From: Burkholderia sp. WP9
GTDB taxonomy: Bacteria; Pseudomonadota; Gammaproteobacteria; Burkholderiales; Burkholderiaceae
Direction: 5' to 3'
DNA length: 64,000 bases
NCBI RefSeq assembly: GCF_900104795.1
Contig: NZ_FNTG01000001.1
Coordinates: 3,162,001 to 3,226,000, forward strand
Part shown: positions 46,936 to 56,055 of the stretch, piece by piece
Layout: every line of letters begins with the position of its first letter
How positions within the stretch are numbered: the first letter of the stretch is position 1
The notes under the pieces: generated by a model
Seen by the model: only the letters and a program-made list of their open reading frames with translations
Told to the model about the DNA's origin: nothing
Databases searched by the model: none
Program-made: the position numbers and the translations under genes

Positions 46936-48051
46936 TTACTTGACGTTCGCGCCGACCGTTTCGTCCCAGTGCTTCGTAATGGTTTCCTTGTACGCGTCCT
47001 GTTGCGAGAGCGTCGGGAACACGACGTTCTTGTACGACGAAGGCGGCGGCAGCTTGTCCAGCAATGCCTGCGGCACTTTCTTGCCGGTCACCAGTTCGTT
47101 GTAGCGCATCGGATGGCAGTAGCCCTTCAGCCAGCCAATCTGACCTTCGTCCGAGTACAGATATTCCATCCACAACTTGGCTGCGTTCGGATGCGGCGCA
47201 TACGCGCTGATCGCCTGAACGTACACACCCGCGACCACGCCCGTTTTCGGAATCACCACCTGCACCTTCGGGTTGCCCTTCAGCGTGTCGCGATCGGCCA
47301 GCGCGTTGTAATCCCAACGCACGACGATCGGCGTGGTGCCTTGCGCGAGCGATGCGGCCTTGCCGATCACCGGCACGAAGTTGCCGTTCTTGTTCAGGTT
47401 GGCGAAATAAGTGAGGCCAGCCTGTCCGGCTTTGCTCGCATCGCCCTTGCTTTGCGAGAGGCCCGCGGCATAGACGGCCTGGATTGCCTGATTGGCCGAG
47501 CGCGGATCGCCCGCCAGCGAGACGGCGTTCTTGTACTCCGGCTTGAGCAGATCGCTCCAGTCGGACGGCGCCTTGTCGATCATGTCGGCGTTCACTTCAA
47601 ACGACAGCACGCCGTAGTAATCGCCATACCAATAGCCGTCGGCGTCTTTCGACTCTTTCGGGATCGAGTTCCACGAGGCGACCTTGTACGGCTGCAGCAA
47701 CCCTTCGGCCTTCGCGGACGGACCGAACGAGAGGCCCACGTCGATCACGTCGGGCGCTTGCGGGCCCTTGTTGCCCTTGTTCGCCTTGATGGCTTCGACT
47801 TCGTCGCCCGAACCCGCATCCGGATTCAGTTCGTTGATCTTAATGCCGTACTTCTTCTGAAAGCCGGCGACCAGTTCACCGTAGTTGCACCAATCGTGGG
47901 GCAACGCGATCACGGTGAGTTGGCCTTCCTGCTTGGCGGCGGCGATCAGTGCATCGAGCGGCGCGGCCGAAGCGCTGCTGCTGACGCCGGCGGCGGTGAC
48001 ACCCGCAACGGCCGACATCGAGAGTATGCGAGCTAACGCGGTGCGGTTCAT
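46936..48051 (-). CDS. ABC importer substrate-binding protein
   Basis: The 371-residue periplasmic protein has a signal peptide cut near SASA-APLD and the layout of class F (spermidine/iron/phosphonate-like) binding proteins: GQLTVIALPHDWCNYGELV, a KKYGIKINELNPDAGSGDEVEA segment, PDVIDVGLSFGPSA and a late VVRWDYNALAD. The start at 48051 has a GGGGAAG site. The position after ugpQ and near a GlpR-like regulator suggests a glycerophosphodiester or similar organophosphate as ligand, but this is inference. Confidence 0.88.
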   Translation of the reverse strand: MNRTALARILSMSAVAGVTAAGVSSSASAAPLDALIAAAKQEGQLTVIALPHDWCNYGELVAGFQKKYGIKINELNPDAGSGDEVEAIKANKGNKGPQAPDVIDVGLSFGPSAKAEGLLQPYKVASWNSIPKESKDADGYWYGDYYGVLSFEVNADMIDKAPSDWSDLLKPEYKNAVSLAGDPRSANQAIQAVYAAGLSQSKGDASKAGQAGLTYFANLNKNGNFVPVIGKAASLAQGTTPIVVRWDYNALADRDTLKGNPKVQVVIPKTGVVAGVYVQAISAYAPHPNAAKLWMEYLYSDEGQIGWLKGYCHPMRYNELVTGKKVPQALLDKLPPPSSYKNVVFPTLSQQDAYKETITKHWDETVGANVK

Positions 48052-48153
48052 AGTCTTCCCCATCCTCTGCCGAAATTGCTACGTTTGGAAAATTTCTATT
48101 TCGAGCCTCAGGACGCGCCCGTGCACCCTTGCACTTGCGCGGCCTCGCCATGT

Positions 48154-48939
48154 TCAGGCCGGGTTGGCCGGCATGGAGAACATGTCGTGTCGCAGTGTAT
48201 CGATGCGATCTGTACAAATCATGTCGACGCCCCATTGCGCGAGCAGTTGCGCGCGCGCCGGATCGTTGACGGTGTAGGCGAGCACGCGCAGGCCGGCGGC
48301 ATGAATCTCCTCGATCAGCGGCTCGGTCAGGTACCGGTGGTTCGCGTGAAAGGACACGCAGTCGAGTTCGCGCACCACGCGCAGCCAGTCCGCCGGCACC
48401 TCGTCGAACAGCATGCCGCGTTGCAATGACGGCGCCGCGTCACGCGCGGCGGCGAGCGCCTCGAATGAAAACGACGAGAGCAACGGCGGCGTCTGGCCTT
48501 GCCATAGTGTCAGCGCGCCGCTTGCGACCAGAGTCCCGGTGATCTCGTCACGGCCGGGGCACGGTTTGATTTCGATGTTGGCGGCAATGCCGTCGCGCGC
48601 ACAGCGCCCCGCCGCCTCGGCGAGCGTCGGCAAACGCGTGCCGGCGAATTGCGGCCCGTACCATGCACCGGCGTCGAGCGCGGCCAGTTGCTGCCACGTG
48701 TGTTCCGCAGCGGCGCCATGGCCGTTGGTGGTGCGCTCGAGGGTGTCGTCGTGCAGCAGAAAGAGTTGGTTGTCGGCGGAAAGCTTGGCGTCGAACTCGA
48801 CCATGCGGTAGCCATAGCGCACGCAGGCGTCGAAACCGGCGAGCGTGTTCTCCGGCGCCAGCGTGCCGCCGCAGCGATGCGCGGCGAGTCGCGGATAAGG
48901 CCAGTCTGCGGATAAAGCGCGATTAATCCCGTTTCCCAC
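48154..48939 (-). CDS. ugpQ: Glycerophosphodiester phosphodiesterase
   Basis: The 261-residue enzyme splits glycerophosphodiesters into glycerol 3-phosphate and an alcohol. The GDPD signature AAHRCGGTLAPENTLAGF (catalytic His and Glu), EFDAKLSADNQLFLLHDDTLERTT and NIEIKPCPG are intact. There is no signal peptide, so it is cytosolic and acts after uptake. It starts at GTG and heads the ABC operon on the minus strand. This gene and the GlpR-like regulator both point to organophosphate use. Confidence 0.93.
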   Translation of the reverse strand: MGNGINRALSADWPYPRLAAHRCGGTLAPENTLAGFDACVRYGYRMVEFDAKLSADNQLFLLHDDTLERTTNGHGAAAEHTWQQLAALDAGAWYGPQFAGTRLPTLAEAAGRCARDGIAANIEIKPCPGRDEITGTLVASGALTLWQGQTPPLLSSFSFEALAAARDAAPSLQRGMLFDEVPADWLRVVRELDCVSFHANHRYLTEPLIEEIHAAGLRVLAYTVNDPARAQLLAQWGVDMICTDRIDTLRHDMFSMPANPA

Positions 48940-48952
48940 GTCTCGCTACCTT

Positions 48953-49288
48953 TCAGATAGAGCGGTTGACCATGCTCTCGACACGTTCCCAGCCGTCACT
49001 GCCGCCTTGACCTTCATGATCCACGCAGTTCTCTAGTTGTCCGTTCACGCGCGAGCCTGGCGCGTAGTATCGCGCTAAGGCAGGCGCTGCGATAGTCGGA
49101 CGTACGCTCCAGGCATTCACCGCGCCGGACCCCGCTGCGTCTTTGTCAGGATGACGAAGCGTGCCGCCACCGTGTAACTCGACACCGGGCGTGCTTCGTT
49201 CAGGCGGCCAATCCCAAGATCCATTATGGCGGCGACACTTGCCAATCAGATTGCCAAAAAACGCCGCAAAATGCTCGAAATCGGACAT
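48953..49288 (-). CDS. Possible 111-aa protein in the ugpQ leader
   Basis: A frame starting MSDFEHFAAFFGNLIGK at ATG 49288 has a good AAGGA site 7 bases upstream and ends 13 bases before ugpQ. The first 17 residues look protein-like; the rest is low in predicted structure and its third-codon-position G+C is lower than in the neighbours. The ATG lies inside a GlpR-like operator. It may be a leader protein, a decayed gene or chance. I recognise no family. Confidence 0.3.
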   Translation of the reverse strand: MSDFEHFAAFFGNLIGKCRRHNGSWDWPPERSTPGVELHGGGTLRHPDKDAAGSGAVNAWSVRPTIAAPALARYYAPGSRVNGQLENCVDHEGQGGSDGWERVESMVNRSI

Positions 49289-49321
49289 TTCAATTCCTTT
49301 TCGAACATTTGATGTTCGAAA
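49270..49321. promoter_or_regulatory. GlpR-like operator cluster
   Basis: At 49270-49289, AATGCTCGAA is followed directly by ATCGGACATT; together they fit an inverted pair of the E. coli GlpR half-site WATKYTCGWW at 19 of 20 positions. At 49299-49308 and 49312-49321, TTTCGAACAT and ATGTTCGAAA form a perfect 10-base inverted repeat that contains two more half-sites. A weak minus-strand promoter (TTGGCA at 49382 down to 49377, TTTAAC 17 bases on) precedes them, so a bound repressor would block transcription toward ugpQ. The gap 48940-49505 otherwise shows only a TTGACA at 49417-49422 on the plus strand. Confidence 0.65.
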
Positions 49322-49505
49322 CGGGCTTGGCGCTTCGATCTGCGAAGGCTAAAGTTAAATACACAAACTTGCAAGCTGCCAAAAAAATACAACACAATTC
49401 GACTAAAGTAGTACGCTTGACATCGTCCGGACACACATTCGTGAGCACGATGTCGCAGTTAACAACAAGCTAAATAAACGCGCGTACGCAGCCAAGGAAA
49501 CATGC

Positions 49506-50276
49506 ATGTGGCAGGAAGACCGTCATCAGAGAATTCGCGCGTTGCTGTCCACGCTTCAACGTGTGTCCACGGAACGGATCATGGCGGACCTCGGGGTGTC
49601 GCGCGAAACAGTACGGCGCGATCTGCTCGACCTCGAAGCGCTAGGTGAATTACGGCGCGTGCACGGCGGCGCGATCAAACCAGCCGACGAAGCGCCGATC
49701 GCCGAGCGCGCGCACATGCGCGTCAAGTCTAAAACCGCGATCGCAAAGGCGGCCACAGGCTTGATCGCGAGCGGCCAGACACTGTTCATCGACGCGGGCA
49801 CCACCACCGCCGCGCTGGCCGAAGAACTGGCGAAACTCGCGAACCTCACCATCGTCACCAACTCGATCGATGTCGCGCTGAAGATGCGCGGCGGGGTCGA
49901 TCAAACCGAAGCCGCCAACGAGGTCATCCTGCTCGGCGGCTCGATCAGCGACCGCGCCATGGCGACCACCGGCGCCACCACCGTGCTCGATATCCAGCGC
50001 TATCGCGCGGACCTCGCGCTGCTATCGCCCGTCGGCATCGATCACCGGCACGGTGCGACCAATTACGACCACGCTGAAACCGAAGTGGCGCGCGCCATGG
50101 TCGCCAATGCGGACCGCGTGGCGATCCTCGCCGATTACAGCAAGATCGGCCAACGCAGCCGCATCTCCTACTGCCCGGTCGATCGGATCGACGTGCTCGT
50201 CACCAACAAAAAGGCGGCCGAAGCCGCCGATTTTGCATCGCTGAAAAAGAAGCTCGAAGAGATCGTTCTTGCCTGA
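49506..50276 (+). CDS. DeoR/GlpR-family transcriptional regulator
   Basis: The 256-residue repressor has an N-terminal helix-turn-helix (STERIMADLGVSRETVRRDLLDLEALGELRRVHGGA) and a C-terminal sugar-phosphate sensor (DAGTTTAALAEEL, TIVTNSIDVA, LLGGSISDRAMATTGATTV, LADYSKIGQRS). This is the layout of GlpR, which binds glycerol 3-phosphate. It is divergent from the ugpQ-ABC operon, whose leader carries GlpR-like half-sites. The ATG at 49506 has an AAGGAAAC site upstream. Confidence 0.9.
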   Translation: MWQEDRHQRIRALLSTLQRVSTERIMADLGVSRETVRRDLLDLEALGELRRVHGGAIKPADEAPIAERAHMRVKSKTAIAKAATGLIASGQTLFIDAGTTTAALAEELAKLANLTIVTNSIDVALKMRGGVDQTEAANEVILLGGSISDRAMATTGATTVLDIQRYRADLALLSPVGIDHRHGATNYDHAETEVARAMVANADRVAILADYSKIGQRSRISYCPVDRIDVLVTNKKAAEAADFASLKKKLEEIVLA

Positions 50277-50328
50277 CGCACCAGACACAAGGCCCGAGGC
50301 TCCATGCCGGAGCCTTGAGGTCTGATGT

Positions 50329-51996
50329 CTATTCCTTCACATGCATCGTATCGAGCGAGCGCTTGCGCAAGCGAGTGTCGTGCAACGCGCCGGCTGCATC
50401 GAGCACCGGATAGGCGGTCGAACAGAACAGCGAATTGAGGCGCTTCATGTCGCTGATCAGATCGAGATGCAGTGCGCTGGTCTCGATGCTTCGCAAGGTC
50501 TGACCGGTAAGCCGGTCCAGATGCCGGTATGAATAGGCCCGCTCCAGATCGCGAAAGCGTTCCTTCTCCGCAAGCAGGCGCTCTGCGCATCGCAGATCGT
50601 TGTTCAGAAACACCGACAGCCCAAGCTGCAGATTGCTGACGAGGCGTGCCTGCAAGTCGTCCAGCTCACCCAGCCCCTCTTCCGAAAACGACAGCCGGTG
50701 GGCGATCTTCTTTTCCTCGATGTCGCCCACGATCCGCTCGATGATGTCGCCCGCGTGTTCGAGATTGATCGTCAGTGAAATGATGTCGGTCCAGCGGCGG
50801 CTATCCGCTTCGTCGAGCTGTTCGCGCGAGATCAGCGTCAGATAGGTTTTGACCGCGGCGTAAAGTTCGTCGACATCGTCATCCATGCGGACGGTTTCCC
50901 GCGCCTTGTCCAGATTGTTGTGATGAATCAGGTCTGAAACATTGTCGAGCATGGTGCGCACAATGTCGCCGATGCGCAGCACCTCGCGTGCGGCATGCGC
51001 AAGCGCGAGCGTAGGCGTGGACAGCGCGGCGGCATCCAGGTGAAGCGGCCGAAGCTCACCATTCGGCAGCGGCCGGTTCGGCAGAAGGCGCACACAGATG
51101 CGCGACACCGGATCGATCAGCGACAGGCACGCGCAGCAGCGCAGCGTGTTGTAGATCAGGTGAAATCCGACTGTCGCTTCACGCGGATTCGCGATCAACA
51201 CCGGCAGCCCGCGCGCGAGCAGCGAAGTGAACGGCAAAATCAGCAACGCGCCGGCCAGCTTGAACGCAAAGCTGCCCAACGCGAGACGCCGCGCGGCCGC
51301 GTTCTGCGCGACGGTGCCGAGAAGCGCGAGCAAGCCGCTGCCAAGATTCGCGCCGATCACGAGGCACAGCGCGACCTTCAGCGAAATCACACCGGATGAG
51401 GCGAGCGTCGCGGTCAGCAGCACGGCGGCAAGGCTCGAATAGGACAGCATGGCGAACGCGGCGCCGACCAGTGCGTCGAGCATCGTATCGCCGGTCAGCG
51501 CACCGAACATTACGCGCACGCCGGCGCCTTGCATCATGGGTTGGGCGGCTTCGACGATCAAACGCAGCGCCAGCAGGATCAAGCCGAGACCGATCAACGT
51601 GCGCCCGGCCTGGCCGAGACGGGTTTGCTTGCGCGACAGGAAGAGCGGCACGCCGAGCAGAATCAGGATCGGCGACAACCAGGATAGATCGAGAGTGAGA
51701 ACCCGCGCCATCAATGCGGTGCCGACGTCGGCGCCGAGCATGATCGCGAGGCCGCTGGTGATTGGCAAGAGGCCCTGCGCCGCGAACGACGTGACGATCA
51801 CCGCGGTGGCGTTGCTGCTCTGCACGAGGCTCGTAACGCCGACACCCGAGAGAAAGGCCCGCCAGCGGCTACTGGTGCTGCGCCCCAGCACGCTGCGCAG
51901 ATCGGCGCCGAGAACCCGCAGGATGCCGGTGCGCACAATGTGCGAGCCCCACACGAGGAGCGCTACACCGGCCAGAAGGTTTAGGAGAATCAACAT
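50329..51996 (-). CDS. Na/Pi cotransporter family protein with PhoU-like domain
   Basis: The 555-residue protein has two repeated NptA modules in its membrane part (GVTSLVQSSNATAVIVTSFAAQG and LSYSSLAAVLLTATLASSGVIS, each with the QSS-type or SS motif) and a cytoplasmic PhoU-like helical domain (about 340-540). It resembles E. coli YjbB, which moves phosphate outward. The Met at 51996 starts the first helix; an upstream ATG at 52026 would add ten residues. It is convergent with the GlpR-like gene. Confidence 0.9.
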   Translation of the reverse strand: MLILLNLLAGVALLVWGSHIVRTGILRVLGADLRSVLGRSTSSRWRAFLSGVGVTSLVQSSNATAVIVTSFAAQGLLPITSGLAIMLGADVGTALMARVLTLDLSWLSPILILLGVPLFLSRKQTRLGQAGRTLIGLGLILLALRLIVEAAQPMMQGAGVRVMFGALTGDTMLDALVGAAFAMLSYSSLAAVLLTATLASSGVISLKVALCLVIGANLGSGLLALLGTVAQNAAARRLALGSFAFKLAGALLILPFTSLLARGLPVLIANPREATVGFHLIYNTLRCCACLSLIDPVSRICVRLLPNRPLPNGELRPLHLDAAALSTPTLALAHAAREVLRIGDIVRTMLDNVSDLIHHNNLDKARETVRMDDDVDELYAAVKTYLTLISREQLDEADSRRWTDIISLTINLEHAGDIIERIVGDIEEKKIAHRLSFSEEGLGELDDLQARLVSNLQLGLSVFLNNDLRCAERLLAEKERFRDLERAYSYRHLDRLTGQTLRSIETSALHLDLISDMKRLNSLFCSTAYPVLDAAGALHDTRLRKRSLDTMHVKE

Positions 51997-52215
51997 AAGG
52001 CACTGCGCATCCGTTCCTGCTGCCATGACCCGAACCGCATGCCGCGTGAACCGGCACCGGGGCGTATATGACAGTAGTGTTGCACATTTTTGCCTTATTG
52101 TAATTTTGTGCGTTTAAATATACGCTCGTGTCAAGCTGTGGATGACTGTGTGCCGGCTCGTGGTCAGTCATGCATCGGGTTCGACGGCTTGACCACTTAA
52201 TCATGAGGACTCTGG

Positions 52216-52899
52216 ATGAGCCGCAACCTTGCGCTGTTCGACCTGGACCACACGTTGCTGCCGCTCGATAGCGATCAGGCGTGGGCCCACTTCATTGCCG
52301 GATTGGGTATAGAAGGCGCCGTGCGGCACGCGCAGGAAATCGACGATTACTACCGGCAGTATGTGGCCGGCACGCTCGACATGACCGCCTATCTGAACTA
52401 CACGCTAGCACCGCTTGCTCGCCACTCGCGCGAGCAACTCGACGCGTGGCATGCGCAGTTCATGCAAGAGGTGATTGCGCCCGCCATCCTGCCGGCTGCG
52501 CGCGAACTCGTGCAACGCCATCTTGATGCGGGCGACCTGTGCTGCATCGTCACCGCTACGAACGTGTTCATCACGGAGCCGATCGGCAAGGCACTCGGTT
52601 TCGAGCATCTGCTGGGCATCGAGCTCGGCACCGAAGGCGGCGATCCGTTGGCGCGCTTTACGGGAACGGCTGTCGGCACGCCCACCTTCCGCGAAGGCAA
52701 GATCACGCGCACCGAGAGTTGGCTCGCGTCGCTTGGGCACCGCCTGCAGGATTTCCCGCAGAGCTGGTTCTATAGCGACTCGATCAACGACGTCCCCTTG
52801 CTGGAACGCGTCACGCATCCGGTCGCGACCAATCCCGATCCACGCTTGCGTGCGGTCGCCGCGGAACGCGGCTGGCCGGTGATCGAACTATTTGCCTGA
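52216..52899 (+). CDS. HAD-superfamily phosphatase, SerB-like (IB subfamily)
   Basis: The 227-residue enzyme has motif I ALFDLDHTLLPLDSD (Asp9 nucleophile, Asp11), motif II IVTATN, and motif III YSDSINDVPLLERV. A helical cap lies between residues 15 and 90. Relatives dephosphorylate phosphoserine or other small phosphates; the substrate here is unknown. It is divergent from the Na/Pi transporter gene. Confidence 0.9.
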   Translation: MSRNLALFDLDHTLLPLDSDQAWAHFIAGLGIEGAVRHAQEIDDYYRQYVAGTLDMTAYLNYTLAPLARHSREQLDAWHAQFMQEVIAPAILPAARELVQRHLDAGDLCCIVTATNVFITEPIGKALGFEHLLGIELGTEGGDPLARFTGTAVGTPTFREGKITRTESWLASLGHRLQDFPQSWFYSDSINDVPLLERVTHPVATNPDPRLRAVAAERGWPVIELFA

Positions 52900-52942
52900 G
52901 CTTGTGTTTTATTGAGTTCGATGCGGCGCGGCAGCCGCCGCG

Positions 52943-53812
52943 CTACACGCGCCCTTTCCACGGCACGAGCCGCCGCTCGAGCGCTCGCATACCCAGATCG
53001 AAGAACCACGCGATCAGACCGATCAGCACGACGCCCATCACCACCACGTCGGTACGCAGAAAGCTCGACGCGTTCAGCACCATCTGACCCAGGCCCGTGG
53101 TGGCCGCGACCATTTCGGCGGCGACCAGCGTGGTCCAGCCGAAGCCGATTGCGATCCGCAGGCCCGTCAGAATCTCCGGTAGCGCGGCGGGCAGGACCAC
53201 GTGCCGCACGATCTGCGAAAAGCGGCCGCCCAGTGAATACGCCGCATGAATCTGCTCGATCGTTGCGCTGCGCACGCCGGCGCGTGCGGCCATAGCAATC
53301 GGCGCGAAGCAGGCGAGATAGATCACGACGATCTTCGCCGTTTCGTCGATGCCGAACCAGATCACCACCAGCGGCAGATAAGCGAGCGGCGGCAGCGGCC
53401 GGTAGAACTCCAGCGGCGGATCGAGAAGGCCGCGCGCGACCCGGCTCACGCCCATCAGGATACCGACCGGCACGGCCGTGACCGCGGCGAGCGCAAACGC
53501 ACCGAACACGCGCAACGCACTCCATGCGAGATGCTCTGAAAGCGGCAAGCCGCCTTGAATGCGGCCGTGCCACGCGTCGACAAAGGCGGCCCAGACGGCT
53601 TCGGGCGCCGGCAGAAAGAGCGGCGGCAGCCAATGCAGATGCGTGGCAAGCCACCACAACGCCGCGAGCGTCGTGACCGAGAGCGCGCTGAGTGCCGCGC
53701 TCGGACCTTCGCCCGGCAAACGCCAGCCGCGTACGGGACGCGCGGTACGCTGCGGCCGCTTGCCGGTCCCGGCGAGCGGCACATTGCCCAATGATTCACG
53801 CGAAGCCGTCAC
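52943..53812 (-). CDS. tauC: Taurine ABC importer permease
   Basis: The 289-residue permease has about six helices and the SsuC/TauC coupling motif [23 protein letters not shown]. Its start overlaps tauB by 4 bases. The N-terminus is longer and more basic than in E. coli TauC. Taurine is the best guess by operon and binding protein; another sulfonate is possible. Confidence 0.9.
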   Translation of the reverse strand: MTASRESLGNVPLAGTGKRPQRTARPVRGWRLPGEGPSAALSALSVTTLAALWWLATHLHWLPPLFLPAPEAVWAAFVDAWHGRIQGGLPLSEHLAWSALRVFGAFALAAVTAVPVGILMGVSRVARGLLDPPLEFYRPLPPLAYLPLVVIWFGIDETAKIVVIYLACFAPIAMAARAGVRSATIEQIHAAYSLGGRFSQIVRHVVLPAALPEILTGLRIAIGFGWTTLVAAEMVAATTGLGQMVLNASSFLRTDVVVMGVVLIGLIAWFFDLGMRALERRLVPWKGRV

Positions 53813-54606
53813 GACACCACCTCTTCCTGATTACGCTCGCGCAGCCGATGCACCAACAGCTCGCGCCACTCGATGAAATCCGCCGACGACTTCACCGCGC
53901 GTGCATCGCGCGTCTGCAGGAAACGCTGCGCGAACGGTAAGCCGTAGCTATCGGCGATGCGGCCCGGACCCGGCGTCATGACGACGAGGCGGGTCGCGAG
54001 AAAGAGCGCCTCTTCGACGCTGTGGGTAATGAAAAACACCGTCTTGCGCGTGCGGCCCCAGACGTCGAGTACGAGTTCCTGCATCGACTCGCGCGTCATG
54101 GCGTCGAGTGCGCCCATCGGCTCGTCCATTAGCAGCACTTGCGGATCGCTGGCCAGCGCGCGGGCGATTCCCACACGCTGCTGCATGCCGCCCGACAGCG
54201 CATAGACTTGCGAGCGCGCATGCTTTTCGAGTCCGACGAGCTTCAGCATGTCGAGCGCAATGCGCTCGCGCTCCGCCTTGGGTACGCGTTGAAAACGCAA
54301 GCCGAGTGCGACGTTGTCGAGCACGTCGAGCCACGGCATCAACGCATACTTCTGGAACACCACACCGCGGTCCGCACCCGGCCCGATGACGGGTTCGCCG
54401 TTCAGCCGCACCTCGCCTTCAGTCGGCTGGATAAAGCCTGCAATGCAGTTGAGCAAAGTCGTTTTGCCACAGCCCGACGCGCCCAGCGCGACCACGAACT
54501 CACCGGGTTCGATACGCAGATCGACATCGGCTAGCGCGACATGCGGCGCCGCGCCGCGCGTGCCTTCGTAGGCGACTTGCAATTGCCGTATTTCAAGACC
54601 GCTCAT
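53809..54606 (-). CDS. tauB: Taurine ABC importer ATP-binding protein
   Basis: The 265-residue ATPase has Walker [13 protein letters not shown], the Q-loop in [11 protein letters not shown], signature [15 protein letters not shown], Walker [18 protein letters not shown] and His switch [11 protein letters not shown]. The DAMTRE after Walker B is typical of the TauB/SsuB/nitrate group. It lies between tauA and tauC. Confidence 0.93.
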   Translation of the reverse strand: MSGLEIRQLQVAYEGTRGAAPHVALADVDLRIEPGEFVVALGASGCGKTTLLNCIAGFIQPTEGEVRLNGEPVIGPGADRGVVFQKYALMPWLDVLDNVALGLRFQRVPKAERERIALDMLKLVGLEKHARSQVYALSGGMQQRVGIARALASDPQVLLMDEPMGALDAMTRESMQELVLDVWGRTRKTVFFITHSVEEALFLATRLVVMTPGPGRIADSYGLPFAQRFLQTRDARAVKSSADFIEWRELLVHRLRERNQEEVVS

Positions 54607-54647
54607 CGCCGGACCTCATGATGCTGATTGAAAACTGACTGCGCCGA

Positions 54648-55670
54648 TCAGTGCGCCGCGCGTTGCACGAACTGCGGATCGACACCGGTCGAGTAATCGG
54701 CCAGCACGTTCTGGATCGTGCCTTGCGTCTTCAAAAACGCCGCGGTCGCAGCCAGCGACTTCGCCGCGCCCGATTGCGCGCCGCCGCCAAGCCATGCATT
54801 CGAAGCCTGCTGGGCGGGCGTCGGGAACGCGTACAACGCGAGGCTCGCCGGCACTTCCTGCGCGTTCGCGCCGGACTCTTTCGCGACCGCCTCGACCTGC
54901 GGCGACGAAGCCGTCCATGCGGAGGTGTGGTCGCGATAATTCGCGTCGGTTGCGGCCAGCACCTTCACGAAGCGCGTGACAAATTCGGCGTTCTGACTGG
55001 CGAACTTGCGATCGACCACGAACCCGTCGAACGTCGCCTTGCCGGTTTGCTGCGCGACCTGCCCCGAGGTGATGAGCACCTTGCCGCTCTTCTTGACCTT
55101 GGCCAGTACCGGATCCCAGATGTACGTTGCGTCGATGTCGCCACGCTCCCACGCCGCCGCGACTTCAGGCGGGCGCAGGTTGACGATCTTGACGTCGGCC
55201 GGATTCACGCCTGCGCTCTGCAACGCGACCAATGTATGAAAGTGCGAGGTGGACACGAACGGCACGCCGATTTTCTTGCCCTTGAGGCCCGCGATGCTCG
55301 TGACATTGGAGCCGTCGCGGGCGACCAGCGCTTCGGCGTCGTTGATATTGTCGAGAATCCAGAACAGCGAAATATCCACGCCCTGCGACAGCCCGGCCGC
55401 GATCGGGCTGGAGCCGGCTTCACCGAGTTGCACCGAACCGGACGCCAACGCGCGGATCACGTCGGCGCCGCTGCCGAGTTTGCGGTAAGTGATCTTGTAG
55501 CCGGTGGCTTTCTCCACTTCGCCGGTGGCCTGCGCGTAGCGCCACGGCACCACCATGTCCTGATACGCAATCACGACTTCTTTGGTGTCGGCGTGCGCCA
55601 CGGAAGCAAACGGCGCGGACAGTGCGAGCAGCGTGGCGAACGCGGTAAGCGAACGGCGAAAGCGGTTCAT
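54648..55670 (-). CDS. tauA: Taurine ABC importer substrate-binding protein
   Basis: The 340-residue periplasmic protein has a signal peptide cut at VAHA-DTKEV and the TauA pattern VVIAYQDMVVPWRYAQATGEVEK, GSGADVIRALASGSVQLGEAGSSP and ERGDIDATYIWDPVLAKVKKSG. It opens the tauABC operon. No tauD dioxygenase follows, so desulfonation must be encoded elsewhere. Confidence 0.93.
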   Translation of the reverse strand: MNRFRRSLTAFATLLALSAPFASVAHADTKEVVIAYQDMVVPWRYAQATGEVEKATGYKITYRKLGSGADVIRALASGSVQLGEAGSSPIAAGLSQGVDISLFWILDNINDAEALVARDGSNVTSIAGLKGKKIGVPFVSTSHFHTLVALQSAGVNPADVKIVNLRPPEVAAAWERGDIDATYIWDPVLAKVKKSGKVLITSGQVAQQTGKATFDGFVVDRKFASQNAEFVTRFVKVLAATDANYRDHTSAWTASSPQVEAVAKESGANAQEVPASLALYAFPTPAQQASNAWLGGGAQSGAAKSLAATAAFLKTQGTIQNVLADYSTGVDPQFVQRAAH

Positions 55671-55710
55671 CGTGAAGCCTCATGAGTAGGTAGGGTTCGG
55701 GAGGCTTTCG

Positions 55711-55716
55711 ACTATA
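55711..55716 (-). promoter_or_regulatory. tauA promoter -10 with AT-rich upstream region
   Basis: TATAGT on the minus strand lies 41 bases before tauA; no good -35 is seen. The AT-rich stretch at 55740-55765 upstream, rich in TTAATTAG/GATTAGC, fits an activator site of the CysB/Cbl/SsuR type. GCTAATCA occurs at 55756-55763 and again at 55939-55946. The gap 55671-56055 holds this, plus the promoter of the small gene to the right. Confidence 0.4.
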
Positions 55717-56020
55717 GGCAGTTTGCTCGCGGCCGGTTCTAATTAATCCGCGATTGCTAATCACGCTGTTTTAGCATTGCTTTTCATGTTCGGTTGGTTA
55801 GCGGCGACTGCTGCTGCGTCATTTCGATGTGCGCCAGGCGGCGTCTATCCTCGTGTCGTTCGGCGCGGCTGACTCATCGCCACACCTTGAATACCGTAGC
55901 GGCGACACAGCACAGGAAGGCAGGCTGATGTGGCCTTCGCTAATCATGACCGCGACCGTCGCCGCCTCATTCGCACCACCTCATTATTCGTTAACCTAAC
56001 TAATTTTTAATTGCCCCGGC

Positions 56021-56026
56021 TATACT
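56021..56026 (+). promoter_or_regulatory. -10 element before the 44-aa gene
   Basis: TATACT lies 30 bases before the ATG at 56056, after an AT-rich stretch. A weak -35 only is present. It supports transcription of the small gene. Confidence 0.35.
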
Positions 56027-56055
56027 TCCATGCACGTCCAACAGGGATATCCAAT

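Noticed and set aside
52068..52074. Pho-box half-site CTGTCAT before the Na/Pi transporter
   Set aside because: Only one 7-base half is present; the second repeat at 11 bases is missing.
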